This document shows positions 11,501 to 22,032 of a stretch of 64,000 nt of DNA, one piece after another (position 1 is the stretch's first letter; every line of letters starts with the position of its first letter). The DNA is from Candidatus Altimarinota bacterium (GTDB lineage Bacteria; Patescibacteriota; Gracilibacteria; Absconditabacterales; Absconditicoccaceae): the NCBI GenBank assembly GCA_021734475.1, contig JAIPIU010000005.1:48223-112222 (forward strand), read 5' to 3'. Under the pieces are notes generated by a model, which saw nothing but the letters and a program-made list of their open reading frames with translations, ran no database searches and was not told the origin of the DNA. Position numbers and translations under genes: made by a program.

Positions 11501-11681
11501 TATTATTCGTAAAAATGCAACGGTAGACTGGGATAAGAGAGATGATGTAAAAGCAAAACTTCGTTTGACGGTCAAGAAAATATTGATGAGATATGGTTAT
11601 CCACCTGATCTTGCAAGAATAGAAGCAGATAGGGTGCTCGAACAAAGCGAACTATTGGCAAGTGAACTGACTAAGGAATAA
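8553..11681 (+). CDS. hsdR: Type I restriction enzyme subunit HsdR
   Basis: 1042 residues, the usual length. N-terminal nuclease domain ([12 protein letters not shown], then E-L-K near residue 160). The SF2 translocase follows with Walker A G-S-G-K-S near 310, D-E-A-H near 414 and F-T-G-T-P near 456. Motif VI is Q-A-I-A-R-V-N-R near 675. The frame passes through about eight UGA glycines. It cuts DNA after ATP-driven translocation when the target is unmethylated. Closes the core hsdM-hsdS-hsdR operon. UGA is a small minority of its glycine codons, as in hsdM. Confidence 0.95.
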
Positions 11682-11705
11682 AATTTTATTCTATAACAAA
11701 GAACG

Positions 11706-12827
11706 ATGTATCAAATCGACAAAAACCAAAACAATATTTTATCAATCAAAGAGGCGACTTTTGCAAGTCTTCATTATAAGGAAAGAGAGAATTTGCAAGA
11801 ATGGATTGCTAAAAATCCCAATATCTTTGGCGAGGATTTGTTGATTATTCAAAAGGAATTTGATTGATTTTCTGATACAAGAGAAAGGTTAGATCTTCTT
11901 GCTATAGATAAGGAATGAAATCTTGTTGTTATAGAAAATAAACTAGATGATACTTGACGTGATGTTGTATGGCAAGCATTAAAATATGCTTCTTATTGTT
12001 CTACATTAAGGAAAGATCAAGTAATTGCGATGTATCAAGAATATTTAAATAAATATGAAAAGTGAAAAGAAGCTAGGAAAATGTTAGAAGATTTTTTTGA
12101 TAGTGAGGATTTTGATGAAATAGAGTTTAATAAATCACAATCACAAAGAATCATATTCGTAGCAGCAAAGCATCGCAAAGAAGTTACATCAACAGCTCTT
12201 TGGCTTATGAATTTTGGATTAAGAATGCAATGTTTCAAGGCTACTATATATGTTCAATGAGATCAGCATCTTCTTACGGTGGAACAAATCATACCAGTAA
12301 AAGAAGCAGAAGATTATATAATTAGCATGGCAAACAAGCAACAAGAAGAGGTTATTCAAAAAAGTTCTGATAAGAAACGTCATTCAATACGTAAGTCATT
12401 TTGGGAAAAATTATTGCCTGCATTAAATAAGAAAACAGATCTTTTTTCAAATGTAAATTCAACAACTGATCACTGGATTTCTGCATGATCATGAATCTCA
12501 GGAGTACCATATTCTTTAGTAGCGACGAGAAGCTATGTAGCGATAGAATTATATCCTGGACATAGGCCAACAGCGGAGGAAAATAGAATTATATTTGATA
12601 AACTATATGCACATAAAGAAGAAATAGAAAAAGAATTTTGACACCAACTAAATTGGGATCCTCTTGAAGGCAAGAAAGCAACAAGAATATCTTATGCTTT
12701 AGAATGAGTGAGTATTTTTAATGAAGAGGATCGACAGAAAATGATAGATTTTCTATGTACCTATACAGCAAAACTATATACAGTGATGGATCCTTATTTA
12801 ATGAAAATAAGAAAAGAAATTAAATAA
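11706..12827 (+). CDS. PD-(D/E)xK nuclease-type protein, DUF4268-like
   Basis: 373 residues. The N-terminal half reads as a NucS-like/PD-(D/E)xK fold: R-L-D-L-L-A-I-D, then V-V-I-E-N-K, and a following Q-A-L-K-Y-A-S-Y at about residues 55-100. The C-terminal part (WEKLLPALNKK near 230, a G-S-G-I-S-G turn, and RPTAEENRIIFDKLYAHKEEIEKEFG) resembles DUF4268. Such proteins often stand next to restriction systems and are thought to act on DNA. Starts 24 bases after hsdR, so probably the same transcript. Confidence 0.7.
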
Positions 12828-12859
12828 TTCTTTTGTAATTTACTTCATAAGATCGAATC

Positions 12860-13195
12860 ATGAAGCTAGAAGAAGCTAGAAAAATATTAGGTCCAGAATA
12901 TGATAATTTGCCTGATGCTCAGATCGAAGGGCTGATTTTCTTTTTCTCAAAATTATCTCATGTCGTGATTGATGAATATACAAAAGATCCCAAAGGTTAT
13001 ATGAAAAAGCTAAATGATATTAAAAAATCAAATACAAACAAAGAACGGCATCTAGCCAATAAGATGCCACCCAAAGCAACACTAGATCAAAAAATAAAAC
13101 GACATATAGAACACGCTAAAAACTGTAAATGTAGGCCAATGCCTGAAAGTATTAAAAAAGAAATTCAAAAAAGGATTGCTTTGCAGAGTAAATAG
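12860..13195 (+). CDS. Small hypothetical protein, CKCRP-motif paralog 1
   Basis: 111 residues, soluble and basic at the C-terminus. Shares its C-terminal block (ATLDQKIKRHIEH, then CKCRPMP and a K-rich helix) with the protein encoded at 13229, so the two are paralogs. The paired cysteines next to histidines suggest a small metal site. Its three glycines all use GGN. No known family recognised. Confidence 0.7.
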   Translation: MKLEEARKILGPEYDNLPDAQIEGLIFFFSKLSHVVIDEYTKDPKGYMKKLNDIKKSNTNKERHLANKMPPKATLDQKIKRHIEHAKNCKCRPMPESIKKEIQKRIALQSK

Positions 13196-13228
13196 ATATA
13201 TCAAATAGTTTTACATACAGAATCCAAT

Positions 13229-13561
13229 ATGGTTATTACTGTAGAACAAGTAAGAGAGAAGTATCCCAAAGAATACTGAGATCTTTCTGATTGAGAGGTA
13301 CAGCAAGTTTTGGACTATATGTATTTTATTTGTGAATTTTCTATAAATTGGCATAAAACCCATCCAGGAGAAAGTCTCTTAAAGTGAATAAAAAAAGAAT
13401 CTGAAGCACCATTCAATAAAGAATGGCATAAATCCAATAGTATGCCTATGAGAGCGACATTGGATCAAAAGATTAAATGGCATATAGAACACGTAGCCCA
13501 TTGTAAGTGTAGGCCGATACCCGATAAGATCAAACAAGAGATACAAAAAAGATTAGGTTAA
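13229..13561 (+). CDS. Small hypothetical protein, CKCRP-motif paralog 2
   Basis: 110 residues with a few UGA=Gly. The C-terminal 40 residues align with the preceding gene product (ATLDQKIKWHIEH, CKCRPIPDKIKQEIQKR). The N-terminal part keeps the pattern of an acidic helix followed by an aromatic-rich one (VLDYMYFICEFSINW). Gap of 33 bases to the previous gene. Tandem duplication of an unknown accessory gene is the simplest reading. Confidence 0.7.
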
Positions 13562-13585
13562 GTTTTATTCTTAACCAAATATATT

Positions 13586-13807
13586 ATGAAGAAATCAGAA
13601 CCTCAGTCACATGATCCTCATTCTACTTGAAGGGCACTTTATGAATTTGTAAATTTAATGTTGGATATTATAGAAGAAGAAAGAGGAAAAATCTGATTAA
13701 TACAATACTTTGCAGAGATAAAACTCTGTAATGCACTTAATGGCATAGTCTATGGTCCAGACTGTAAACCTATAAATTTATGTAAAAAAAACTGACATAA
13801 GAAATAA
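13586..13807 (+). CDS. Small hypothetical protein
   Basis: 73 residues with three UGA=Gly. Contains three cysteines in the last third (LCNALNG, PDCKP, LCKK). No family recognised. It is the last plus-strand gene of the restriction block and meets the regulator gene tail to tail with no gap. Confidence 0.6.
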
Positions 13808-14017
13808 CTATATTCCTTTCAATAATTCACTTACAGTGATATCAAGTTTATTGGCAATAAGTACTATATTTTCCAAACTAACATTGGCTTTTCATCTTTC
13901 AATCAATCACATATAGGTTCTGTGGAGCTTACAAAAAGTAGCAAAACTCTCCTGCGAATATCATTTTTCTGTTCTCAAAAGCCTTACCTTGTCTCAAAAC
14001 TTTTTCTTAAAATCCAT
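13808..14017 (-). CDS. XRE-family transcriptional regulator (controller-like)
   Basis: 69 residues, a single Cro/C1-type helix-turn-helix. Recognisable features are the opening K-V-R-L-L-R-T-E-K-G-Y-S-Q-E-S-F-A, the second helix R-T-Y-M-G-L-I-E-R-G-K-A-N-V-S-L and the closing I-A-N-K-L-D-I-T-V-S-E-L. The R-T-Y-M/I-x-x-I-E-R-G form is typical of controller proteins of restriction-modification systems. It is convergent with the restriction block rather than at its head, so control of hsd genes is possible but not shown by the layout. Confidence 0.85.
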
Positions 14018-14172
14018 CACAGTCCATTTAAGGATAAATAATGGATATTATAATATGCCACTATATAAAGCCACAGTTGATATTATGGGACGAATTATAG
14101 TTCAATTAGTATTGAATAAATGTAATTTTTAATTATCTATTTAAAGTAATTTATTTTATTATTTCGATTTAA

Positions 14173-14901
14173 ATGACTAATTTTAAATGTCCAGACCGTA
14201 ATTCTAAAATTATTAAAGATCAGAAAAAACGCAAAAAATGTTGAGTAGAATTAACATATGAAGGAAGTGATATTGAAGAGAAGAAAACTAAAAAAAGGAA
14301 ATCATGAGTACGATTATTTATATTCTTTTTAATTTTATTTATCTGAGGTTGAGGTTGGCTTGCAGAAAATAGTGGGATTTGCTATTGATCATATAAATTA
14401 TGAGATGAATATAAAAAATGTAAAAAATATGAATCTTATGAAAAAGACAAACTTAATAGATATATGGAATATATACGTTTAAACAAAGAAACCTGCAGGG
14501 CATTATATTGAGATAACTCATTTCGAGAAGAAAGCTCAGAAAAGTGATGTATTTGCAAAGAATGATATGTCTTAGGCGGAGATGTTGAAAAATGTATACC
14601 AGAAAACGACAAGGACTGCCAGGATACTTACTGAGAAAATAGTTATAGCTATTCAACAACCCCTATCGACTTAGGAGATGGTATTATTATAGATAGTGCG
14701 TGCGGATGCAAAGACTGATACACTTATAATAACGATAGAACAAAATGTGTTACCGCGAATCAACAATGTGAAGATAATTTTTGAATTGGTAGTTACAGTA
14801 ATTTGATAAAAGATAATAATTGACAATATCAGTGTTGATGTAGAGAATGATATGCTCGAGAAAATTATGGAACACAAAAGGCATCTTGCGTAAAAAAATA
14901 A
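14173..14901 (+). CDS. Cysteine-rich membrane-anchored protein
   Basis: 242 residues with about 20 UGA=Gly. A short N-terminal tail with a C-P-D-R zinc-ribbon-like start and a lysine-rich segment is followed by one membrane helix (about 55-75, ending W-G-W-G-W-L). A long extracellular part carries repeated Cys motifs (C-G-I-C-K-E-G-Y, C-G-C-K-D-G-Y, C-G-C-R-E-G-Y) like small EGF-type or adhesion modules. No exact family recognised. Probably surface exposed. Confidence 0.65.
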
Positions 14902-14946
14902 TTTTTACTTTCAAAAAAAATATGAAACATGTCTCGAATATTTTTA

Positions 14947-15336
14947 CTATATGACAAACAAACCTCTATCCTCAATAATTTTTCTAGATCTTAGAAATTC
15001 TTCCATATATTTTTGCTCTTCTTTATTGTAGAGCTTGCTCTTTCTTTGTGGTAAATGATGTATTCTAATCATATCATCCAATTTTTTGTGTAAATCAAAT
15101 ATGTTTATAAATCCTTGTTGGTGTGCATAGTCTCAAATATTTCGTACAGGCATATAAATTTTACTATCTACCAATTTACCCATCTTCTCGTAGATATAGC
15201 TCGAATTTAAATTTAAGCCCTTAGGATACCTGGCTTTTATAAGCTCTTTTATCTTTCTCTCCACATATATTCTTTTTCATTTTTTATCTATTATTTCCTC
15301 TTGGATAATCTTTCGTCTATTCTTGAATGAACGCAT
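14947..15336 (-). CDS. Hypothetical basic protein
   Basis: 129 residues, very basic and mostly helical (RRKIIQEEIIDKKGKRIYVERKIKELIKARY; KMGKLVDSKIYMPVRNIGDYAHQQGFINIFDLHKKLDDM). Two UGA=Gly. DNA or RNA binding is plausible from charge alone. Converges with the Cys-rich gene across a 45-base gap. No family recognised. Confidence 0.6.
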
Positions 15337-15677
15337 ATTTGCATGTTTAAGATGTAAATCGCTTGGCGGTTTACAGTAGTCGAAATTTTCCTTAATGGAA
15401 ATTTGCTACTGGAATTTTCATGACACATGGTGTACCATATTATTCGTTAGTGGGTTGCCCCCCTGTTTAATAATACAGATACCTATCCTATATTACTTCA
15501 GTTTGATTTTTATAGAACCTTGAATATATATCTTTTCAGATATACGTATAAGATCTTAATATATAATATTAGTGCATATATACATAAAAATAGTAATCTT
15601 TATCTATGAATTTTCAAGTATTTCAGTAAATATATCCCATACTATAATGTATTTTTTCATATAAATTATTCTAAATA
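15337..15677. other. Intergenic region with two hairpins
   Basis: No gene seen. Two clean inverted repeats: GTAAA-CGC / GCG-TTTAC at about 15353-15373, and AAATTTTCC / GGAAATTT at about 15379-15405. The rest is very AT-rich. As the divergent spacer between a minus- and a plus-strand gene it should hold promoters for both. The hairpins could be operators or, on a mobile element, replication or transfer sites. Confidence 0.4.
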
Positions 15678-16526
15678 ATGGATGAAGAAGCTATAATCGA
15701 AGAAACTAAAAAAACCTACCATGCATACATAAAGATATTTATGTATATATTTGCCATTCTCTACAAATCTTGAAAATTTAGAAATATCAATGTATCAGCC
15801 ACTACATATAAAAATCCTGAAGTGTTTTTAACAGTATATCTGCTACATATTATATGAAAGAGTTGAAATATATTAGACAAGATATACGATACCGACATTT
15901 GAAAAATTTGGGGACTTATTACAGAGGAGAAAATGTTAGATAAATATATAGAAGATGTTGCTTCTCAGGAGAATTCAACTCCATGAGAAATAGAGAGTCT
16001 AATAAAAGAAGAATCAAAAAGAATCCACAAGGCATTGCCAGCAGCGATAAGACTCTTGTATGACAGGAAAGATATTAACGGGCTTCATCCAGACGAACTT
16101 GATGGACTCAAGCAAGCTCTTCAATCAATTAGTAAGCAGAATATGATTGATGCACTTAAATATATAGTTAATGCAAAACTCAAATTTCAGTATTCAGCGA
16201 GTACAGTTATTATCAACGATTGAATTATACAATTTATAAATCAATCTATAAATTTAAAAGAAATATGCGAAACTTTCTATAATTCTAAACTTGAAATACA
16301 TAAATACAAAAATAATAAAACCATTGTAGATAGATTAGAAAAATCTATCAAATTTTTTGATAACGATGATTACAAATTACTTTCTTACTGAAATGCCTTT
16401 ATGTTTATATTGTTAAATATATGAAATACACAAATAGAGTCACTCAAAAAAACTTTTGATTTTTTCTTTGAAGCAGAAATATATGATGATATTTTTAAGG
16501 CAAATCTTGCTTGGTGTAAGGAATAA
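15678..16526 (+). CDS. Hypothetical helical protein
   Basis: 282 residues with about 10 UGA=Gly. Almost entirely helical and soluble, with an early hydrophobic helix (YIKIFMYIFAILYKSG). Contains EIESLIKEESKRIHKALPAAI and DLDGLKQALQSISKQNM-like amphipathic helices. No family recognised. Followed 40 bases later by a strong terminator, so it is a single-gene unit or the end of one. Confidence 0.65.
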
Positions 16527-16565
16527 TTAGCAAAAATCAGATTAGTTGACATTTTTGAAAATTTT

Positions 16566-16589
16566 AAAACCACTACCGGTGGTTTTTTT
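16566..16589 (+). terminator. Rho-independent terminator
   Basis: Perfect 8-bp stem AAAACCAC/GTGGTTTT with a 5-base loop running into seven T. The symmetrical A and T flanks let it work in both directions. Confidence 0.8.
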
Positions 16590-16695
16590 GTTATGCCTTA
16601 AAATCTAATGATGAAAAGAATTTTTTTAGTACCGGTATCTGCACCATAAAAACAACGAAACACAAGTCGAGAAGCGCATTCTGACAACATTTGTC

Positions 16696-16723
16696 TTGCA
16701 ATTAAAGAATAAAAAAATATGAT
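16696..16723 (+). promoter_or_regulatory. Candidate sigma70-type promoter for the replication genes
   Basis: TTGCAA (16696) and TATGAT (16718) separated by 16 bases, within a 370-base gene-free stretch upstream of the winged-helix and primase genes. The long leader from here to 16898 has no other gene. A short dyad GATATCAAGAAGATATG at about 16827 could be an operator. Confidence 0.5.
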
Positions 16724-16897
16724 ACACTCACAAAAACAAAAATAAAACAAAAACAAAAAAATCCATCACGGTAAGTCTGATCAACTCTAAGATGATGGAA
16801 TTTTGTATGGGTAATATCTTTTTTTGATATCAAGAAGATATGAAAACACCAACAAAAATCAATTAAATTTATTTTTATTCTTTTTAAAAAATTCACA

Positions 16898-17212
16898 ATG
16901 AAAAACCAAAAATTTATAGAAATGATTGTTGAAGAAATCAACAATAATGACAAACAATCTGATAACTTCGTTAAGAAGATAAGCGAAATTATTGACAGAG
17001 CACAGTATGATACTAAACATAAGCAATGATGAGTATCTAAATCTAAATTTTATAATGAGCCAAAAACAGAAGAAAATCTAATTAAAAAAGAAGCAACAGA
17101 AAAATGTTATAATGAAATAAGTAGATTGTTAGAATCTTATTATAACTCACAACACTCTGATTGATATGCTCCTATAGTTATGCACTCATTCATACCCAAA
17201 AACAGAAACTAA
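16898..17212 (+). CDS. Hypothetical protein
   Basis: 104 residues with three UGA=Gly, two of them adjacent. Charged and helical. No family recognised. First gene of the replication-type block (wHTH, primase-helicase, recombinase), preceded by the best promoter candidate of the island. Confidence 0.6.
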
Positions 17213-17235
17213 ATTTTAATTACTTTATCACGTAT

Positions 17236-17787
17236 ATGGAAAGGTATGTAAAAGTTAAAGTTGAAAATTATAGATCACAAGAAATAGTCTTGTGGAAACA
17301 GCCTTTTCATATACGCTTGCTTCTGGAAATCTCTATGAGAGCTAGATGGGGAATGGAAAAGAGCATAGACGGTCTAGATCAGGGCGAATTCTACCTTTCC
17401 GAAAATGAATATTCAAAATTTAATTTGAAGGTTTCAGAGAAAGGCCAGATTGCTAGAGCAATTAAAAAATTTATTCAGGCTAATTTCATAGAAAAAGTAG
17501 AGTTAAAAAGAGGTAGCAAGTGAGGACATGTCTATAAACTTCTTGATTGATGTCCTTTCCAAGCTTCCTTTCAAAACAGTGAGCAAATAGATGAACAGAC
17601 AGGGAACAAGCAGAGAACTAGCAGGGACGAAAGAAATAAGAAGTATAATAATAAGAAAATAAGCCAGATGAATTTTGAAGAACAGGTGCAAGCATATGAT
17701 ACATGAAGGCACGATGAATTTGTTCGTGCCTTAGGTAATGAAGATACTCGTCTTATAAAGAAGGCTTGGTTGAAACAATACGCATAA
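17236..17787 (+). CDS. Winged-helix protein, replication-initiator-like
   Basis: 183 residues. An N-terminal winged helix spans about 20-100, with the helix-turn-helix KFNLKVSEKGQIARAIKKF and the wing FIEKVELKRGSKGGHVYKL. It is followed by a low-complexity polar linker rich in Asn/Lys/Gln and a short C-terminal helix. The layout resembles phage O-type or plasmid replication proteins that recruit primase-helicase, and the primase gene follows 24 bases later. Function is inferred from that layout. A transcription-factor role is the alternative. Confidence 0.6.
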
Positions 17788-17811
17788 TATTTATATTTTT
17801 ACATTATCGCC

Positions 17812-19632
17812 ATGTGGATAGACAGATTCAAATCTTCAAATTCTATTATTAGTATAGGTACTGTCAGTAGAAATCTTTGAACTATTGAAGATATAGATAA
17901 AATTCTGAAAGAACATCAAGATAAGGATCTATATTTCAGAGTAGGAATTAGGCCTGAATTACAATGAACTGATGAATTTTGGAAAAACAAAATAACAAAT
18001 GATGACATCAAAGAAATAAATAGAATTTATGTTGATCTTGATCTTAGAAAAGAGTTCAAAGGAAAGTTATCTGATGAAGAGATCCGTTCTATGGCGGAAA
18101 TATTAAAGGAAAGATTAGATAAGCACCCACTTTTTAAGCAGTGGACTCATATCATTTTTTCTGGAAATGGCTTACATATACATTACATCTGAGATTATAT
18201 AACTATAGAGCCCACACTCTATGCAAACATTGCAAGAAAATTTTATGAATTATTTGATAAGGAAATATTACAAACAGCACCACTAGATTTTTGCCCTACT
18301 GACAAAAGTAATCAAAACATAAGTAGACTCATGAGGTTGCCCGGTTCTTATAATCAAAGAAAAGCATTTGATGATCTTAGTCCTGTTCAGGTGCAGATAA
18401 TATACGAACAAGACGTAAAATGTGATTATCTGGAATGATACCAACAGTATATCTGAAACTTGCTTGAACAGCAAGTAGATAAAGAGTACGAATCATACTC
18501 TAATGATGAGAAATATATCTATAAAAATATGAGAAAAGAATTTATAGCATATATTTGTAAAAAAACCTGACTCCATTTACAGCAAGATGGGAAGAACTTC
18601 TGAGGCTGACACAATCCAAACAACAAAGCATTTTTTCTCCATGAAAAAGTAAACAAACTAATCATGCCAGAGGAATCTTCCTACTTACCAAAACCAATAA
18701 ATGGCTTACACCATACTTTCGTTTCCTTGGTTATGCAGGTAGAAAATATCACAAAAGAAAATGCCTGTAAATACATATATAATAATTACAGATTTAAGAA
18801 CGAAACAAAGTGATTGACTATATTCAAATGAGGTGCTATAGATTTTTTAGAGAAGTATAAATTTACACGAGGCTTAGATAAAATAAATAAGGCTCTAGGT
18901 AAATTCCATACTTGACAAATGATACTTTTAGTATGAAAAGCTGGTATGGGTAAAACCGAATTCTGTTTTCATATGGCAAAAAAAAATGCATTGAAAGGGA
19001 ATAAGGTTGCTTACTTGAGTATGGAAATGAAAGCTGCTGATCTCGTAAAAAGATCAGCAAGACAATATGCACACATTAACAAATTAGATCGATCAGATAA
19101 AAATCTTACGGAAGAGCAGAAGGATGATTTCACTAAACATTATCAATATATCATAGATATTGATAACCTACAGATAGTCTCCTTTGATGATGAAACAACT
19201 ATTGATGTGGTGGAAAAATATATCCTAGAGCTTCATGCTCAATGAACGGATTTATTCTTTATAGATAATCTTTGATTTTTTACAGGCGGAAAGGATGAAT
19301 TAGAACGTTTTGCAGAAATCTCGAGAAGATTAAAAAAAATAACAAACGCCTCCCCATTATCAATTGTAATGCTTCATCACATAAAGAAAACTCTTGCAAT
19401 AAACGAATACAAGCCAGCTACAAGTAATGATATCAGATGAAGCCAAAAACTAGTAGATGACGCAGATAAGGTTGTACAGATACGAAGAAATACTGATAAA
19501 AATTTAGAAGATCTGATTGAAAAACAAACCGTTTACTTGCTTATACACAAGGATAGGGAATTTGGGGAATTTTGAGAAGTAGAATTCTTTTTTCTGGATG
19601 GGAATTACTATGATAATCTAAATCCTTTCTAA
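17812..19632 (+). CDS. Primase-helicase fusion protein
   Basis: 606 residues. The N-terminal third looks like an archaeo-eukaryotic-type primase: Y-V-D-L-D-L near residue 70, then S-G-N-G-L-H-I-H-Y near 120, and a conserved R-L-P-G-S near 182. The C-terminal half is a RecA/DnaB-like ATPase with Walker A G-K-A-G-M-G-K-T near 376 and a Walker B-like F-F-I-D-N-L near 480. Such fusions start replication of plasmids, phages and satellites by making primers and unwinding DNA. UGA=Gly occurs at conserved glycines throughout. It marks this region as a mobile element's replication module. Confidence 0.8.
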
Positions 19633-19713
19633 TTTATTATTTCATTTTCCTATTGCTTTTTTATCTCACGCTTCATATAATTTCATTTATGAAGTATAAA
19701 TTACCACCAAAAC

Positions 19714-19860
19714 ATGGAACATATATCAGAAGATGATAGTTTATACAAGGCATTTCTAGAGGTTCTGCCTAACTGAATCAAGATAACAGACGAACAGAAA
19801 AAAAATATCTTTGATCTGTTCGTTAATATTGCTTATCTCTATTTTATGGAACAATCATAA
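19714..19860 (+). CDS. Very small hypothetical protein
   Basis: 48 residues, acidic N-terminus and a hydrophobic C-terminal helix (IFDLFVNIAYLYF). One UGA=Gly. Lies between the primase-helicase and recombinase genes with no recognised relatives. A competing 13-codon frame starts at 19690. Confidence 0.45.
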
Positions 19861-19893
19861 TACAGAGACTTCTTTATCACTAGCATACGAATC

Positions 19894-21594
19894 ATGGAGG
19901 AAACCAAAAAACCACTAAAAGCCTATGGATACCTAAGAGTTAGTTCCGAGGAACAAGCAAAAACGGGCAATGGGATAAATTGACAGAGAACTTCTATCAA
20001 GCTTGAAGCTGAGAGAAGAGGTATTGATATTGTAGAATTTTACGAAGATGGTGGCGTTTCCGGAAAATACCAATCTAGAGAAGCACTTGATAGAATGCTA
20101 GATGATTTAAAGAAGGCGAATAAAAAAGAAAAGACTATTGATTTTGTAATGACAGATGACATAGACCGTATTGCTAGAGATATTGATGTTTGGCGTTTTG
20201 TTAAAACAGCAATTAAAGCAACCAAAGCAAAAATATATTCTTTGAAACAAGACCTTCAAGACTCGCCTGAGAACCAGATGTTTGAGACAATTGTCATGTC
20301 AGTTAAGCAGTACGAACGCGAAAACTGAGCTCGTCGTGTAAAGGATAGACAACGTGCTAGAATGTTGGATTGATTCCGAGTCTTCCATGTACCATTGTGA
20401 TATAAATATGCAGAAGCTGAAGATAAGCGCGGAAAAATTGTAGTAGCTGATCCCGATAGTTTCCCTGTAATAAAAGAATGACTATCTTTATTGGCAAAGT
20501 GAATACTACCTAATAAAGCTCAATTACATAAATTCTTCCAACGTAGTGGAATAAAATCGAAAGGATGAAACAAAATATATAAATCCTTTGTAGATCATAT
20601 GCTCAGAAAAGAAAATCTTGTTTTTTACGCAGGTATAATAGATTATGCTCCACGAGATTTACATATGATAAAAGCAAAACACCCTGCTGCTATTGACGAG
20701 GCTACTTTTTATAAGCTTGTAGCAAAGTTTAAAATAAAGTGATTTTATAAGACATACACCGAAAGTTTTATTAACGAAAAATTACCTCTAAGACAGATAT
20801 TAATTTGTAATCACTGCTGAGCAAAGATGACAGGAAATCCATCGAAAGGAAATTGAGGAATGTATTTTTACTATATGTGCGATAACCCTGCATGCGAGTA
20901 TCGCAAAAAAAGTATTAATGGAGACAAAGTTCATAATGCTATAGAAGGCTTTCTCCAAAGTCTAACTATGGATGATAGATATATGAAAGCATTTGAGGTA
21001 GTTATAAAACATTTCTGGAATCATAAACAAGAAATTAAACAATCTTTATATCAACAAAAACAGCAAAGCGTAGATGAAGCTAAAAACAAGATAGATCTTC
21101 TTGTTAAAAAATGCCTGACAGCAACATCTCCTGCACTAATTGATTGATACGAAAAAGAGATTCTTTCTCTCGAAGATACAAAAAGATCATTTGAGTTTGA
21201 GCTTGCTACAGCTACAGATATAGCGCAAGAAGATAATTTTGTTGAACATTTCAATAGACTTAAGGCAATTATTCAAGCTCCTATATGAATATGGAATATG
21301 GGGCAGATAGATCTAAAAAGAATGCTAATAAATACATTATTTGAAAGAACACTTTCATATTCCAAGGATGTAGGTATTCAAACCAAGAAGATGCCAGTTA
21401 TATACAGTATATTTTCTAAGAATGGAGAGAAGAATATGCCATATTGGCTTAAGTGTCTTTATGAAAATCTTCTAATTTCAAAAAACCTTCATGCAGTACA
21501 AACCGCATGAAAGTCTTTTATTAACTATGCTTTGAATAACAATTTTTTAATGGTGGGTGATATAGGACTCGAACCTATGACCCCCTGCTTGTAA
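19894..21594 (+). CDS. Large serine recombinase / integrase
   Basis: 566 residues. N-terminal resolvase domain with the catalytic serine in Y-L-R-V-S-S-E-E-Q near residue 17, then E-D-G-G-V-S-G and D-D-I-D-R-I-A-R-D. A recombinase domain follows (about 165-290), then a zinc beta-ribbon (C-N-H-C-G, later C-D-N-P-A-C near 330) and a coiled-coil segment. It catalyses site-specific integration and excision. Its last codons run into the 3' half of the tRNA-Val gene and stop there at UAA. This suggests the element's right end lies in or next to that tRNA and that the reading frame is completed by host sequence. Confidence 0.9.
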
Positions 21595-21627
21595 GGCAGA
21601 TGCTCTAGCCAACTGAGCTAATCACCC
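21551..21627 (-). tRNA. tRNA-Val (UAC)
   Basis: 7-bp acceptor GGGTGAT/ATCACCC, discriminator A and encoded CCA. Anticodon loop CTTACAA gives UAC. Its 3' half overlaps the end of the serine recombinase frame on the other strand, making it the likely integration site of the island. Confidence 0.93.
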
Positions 21628-21699
21628 ATGTTTAAATTCTAAAACCGAAAGCTTAAAACTTAAATTTAGGTTTTTGGTTTTCAGATTTTTGTTTTAATT

Positions 21700-21774
21700 T
21701 GGCGGTCCCAAGGGGAATCGAACCCCTGTTAGAAGATTGAAAGTCTCCGGTCCTAACCACTAGACGATGGGACC
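21700..21774 (-). tRNA. tRNA-Glu (UUC)
   Basis: Acceptor GGTCCCA/TGGGACC, discriminator G, encoded CCA. Anticodon loop CTTTCAA gives UUC. T-arm GGTTCGATTCC is intact. Confidence 0.93.
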
Positions 21775-21823
21775 CCTTATTTTTAGGGATTAGGAAAGAA
21801 TCTTTCCTTAATAAATTTTTTAA

Positions 21824-21900
21824 TGGCGGGATGGAAGGGACTCGAACCCTCGACCTCCTGCGTGACAGGCAGGCGTTCTAGCCAGCTGAACTACCACCCC
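21824..21900 (-). tRNA. tRNA-Asp (GUC)
   Basis: Acceptor GGGGTGG/CCATCCC (one G-T pair), discriminator G, encoded CCA. Anticodon stem CCTGC/GCAGG with loop CTGTCAC gives GUC. Confidence 0.93.
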
Positions 21901-21933
21901 AGAACATTTTTTTATTAATATTATTTACATTAA

Positions 21934-22009
21934 TGGAGCCAGCTATCGGATTCGAACCGATCACCTACCGCTTACAAGGCGGTTGCTCTACCGAATGAGC
22001 TAAGCTGGC
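21934..22009 (-). tRNA. tRNA-Thr (UGU)
   Basis: Acceptor GCCAGCT/AGCTGGC, encoded CCA. Anticodon stem ACCGC/GCGGT with loop CTTGTAA gives UGU. Confidence 0.93.
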
Positions 22010-22032
22010 AAAAAAATCCCAAAATTTGGGAA

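Noticed and set aside
1512..11681. hsdM and hsdR as frameshifted or nonsense-broken pseudogenes
   Set aside because: All interruptions are UGA at glycine positions in an otherwise continuous frame, so they are intact under code 25.
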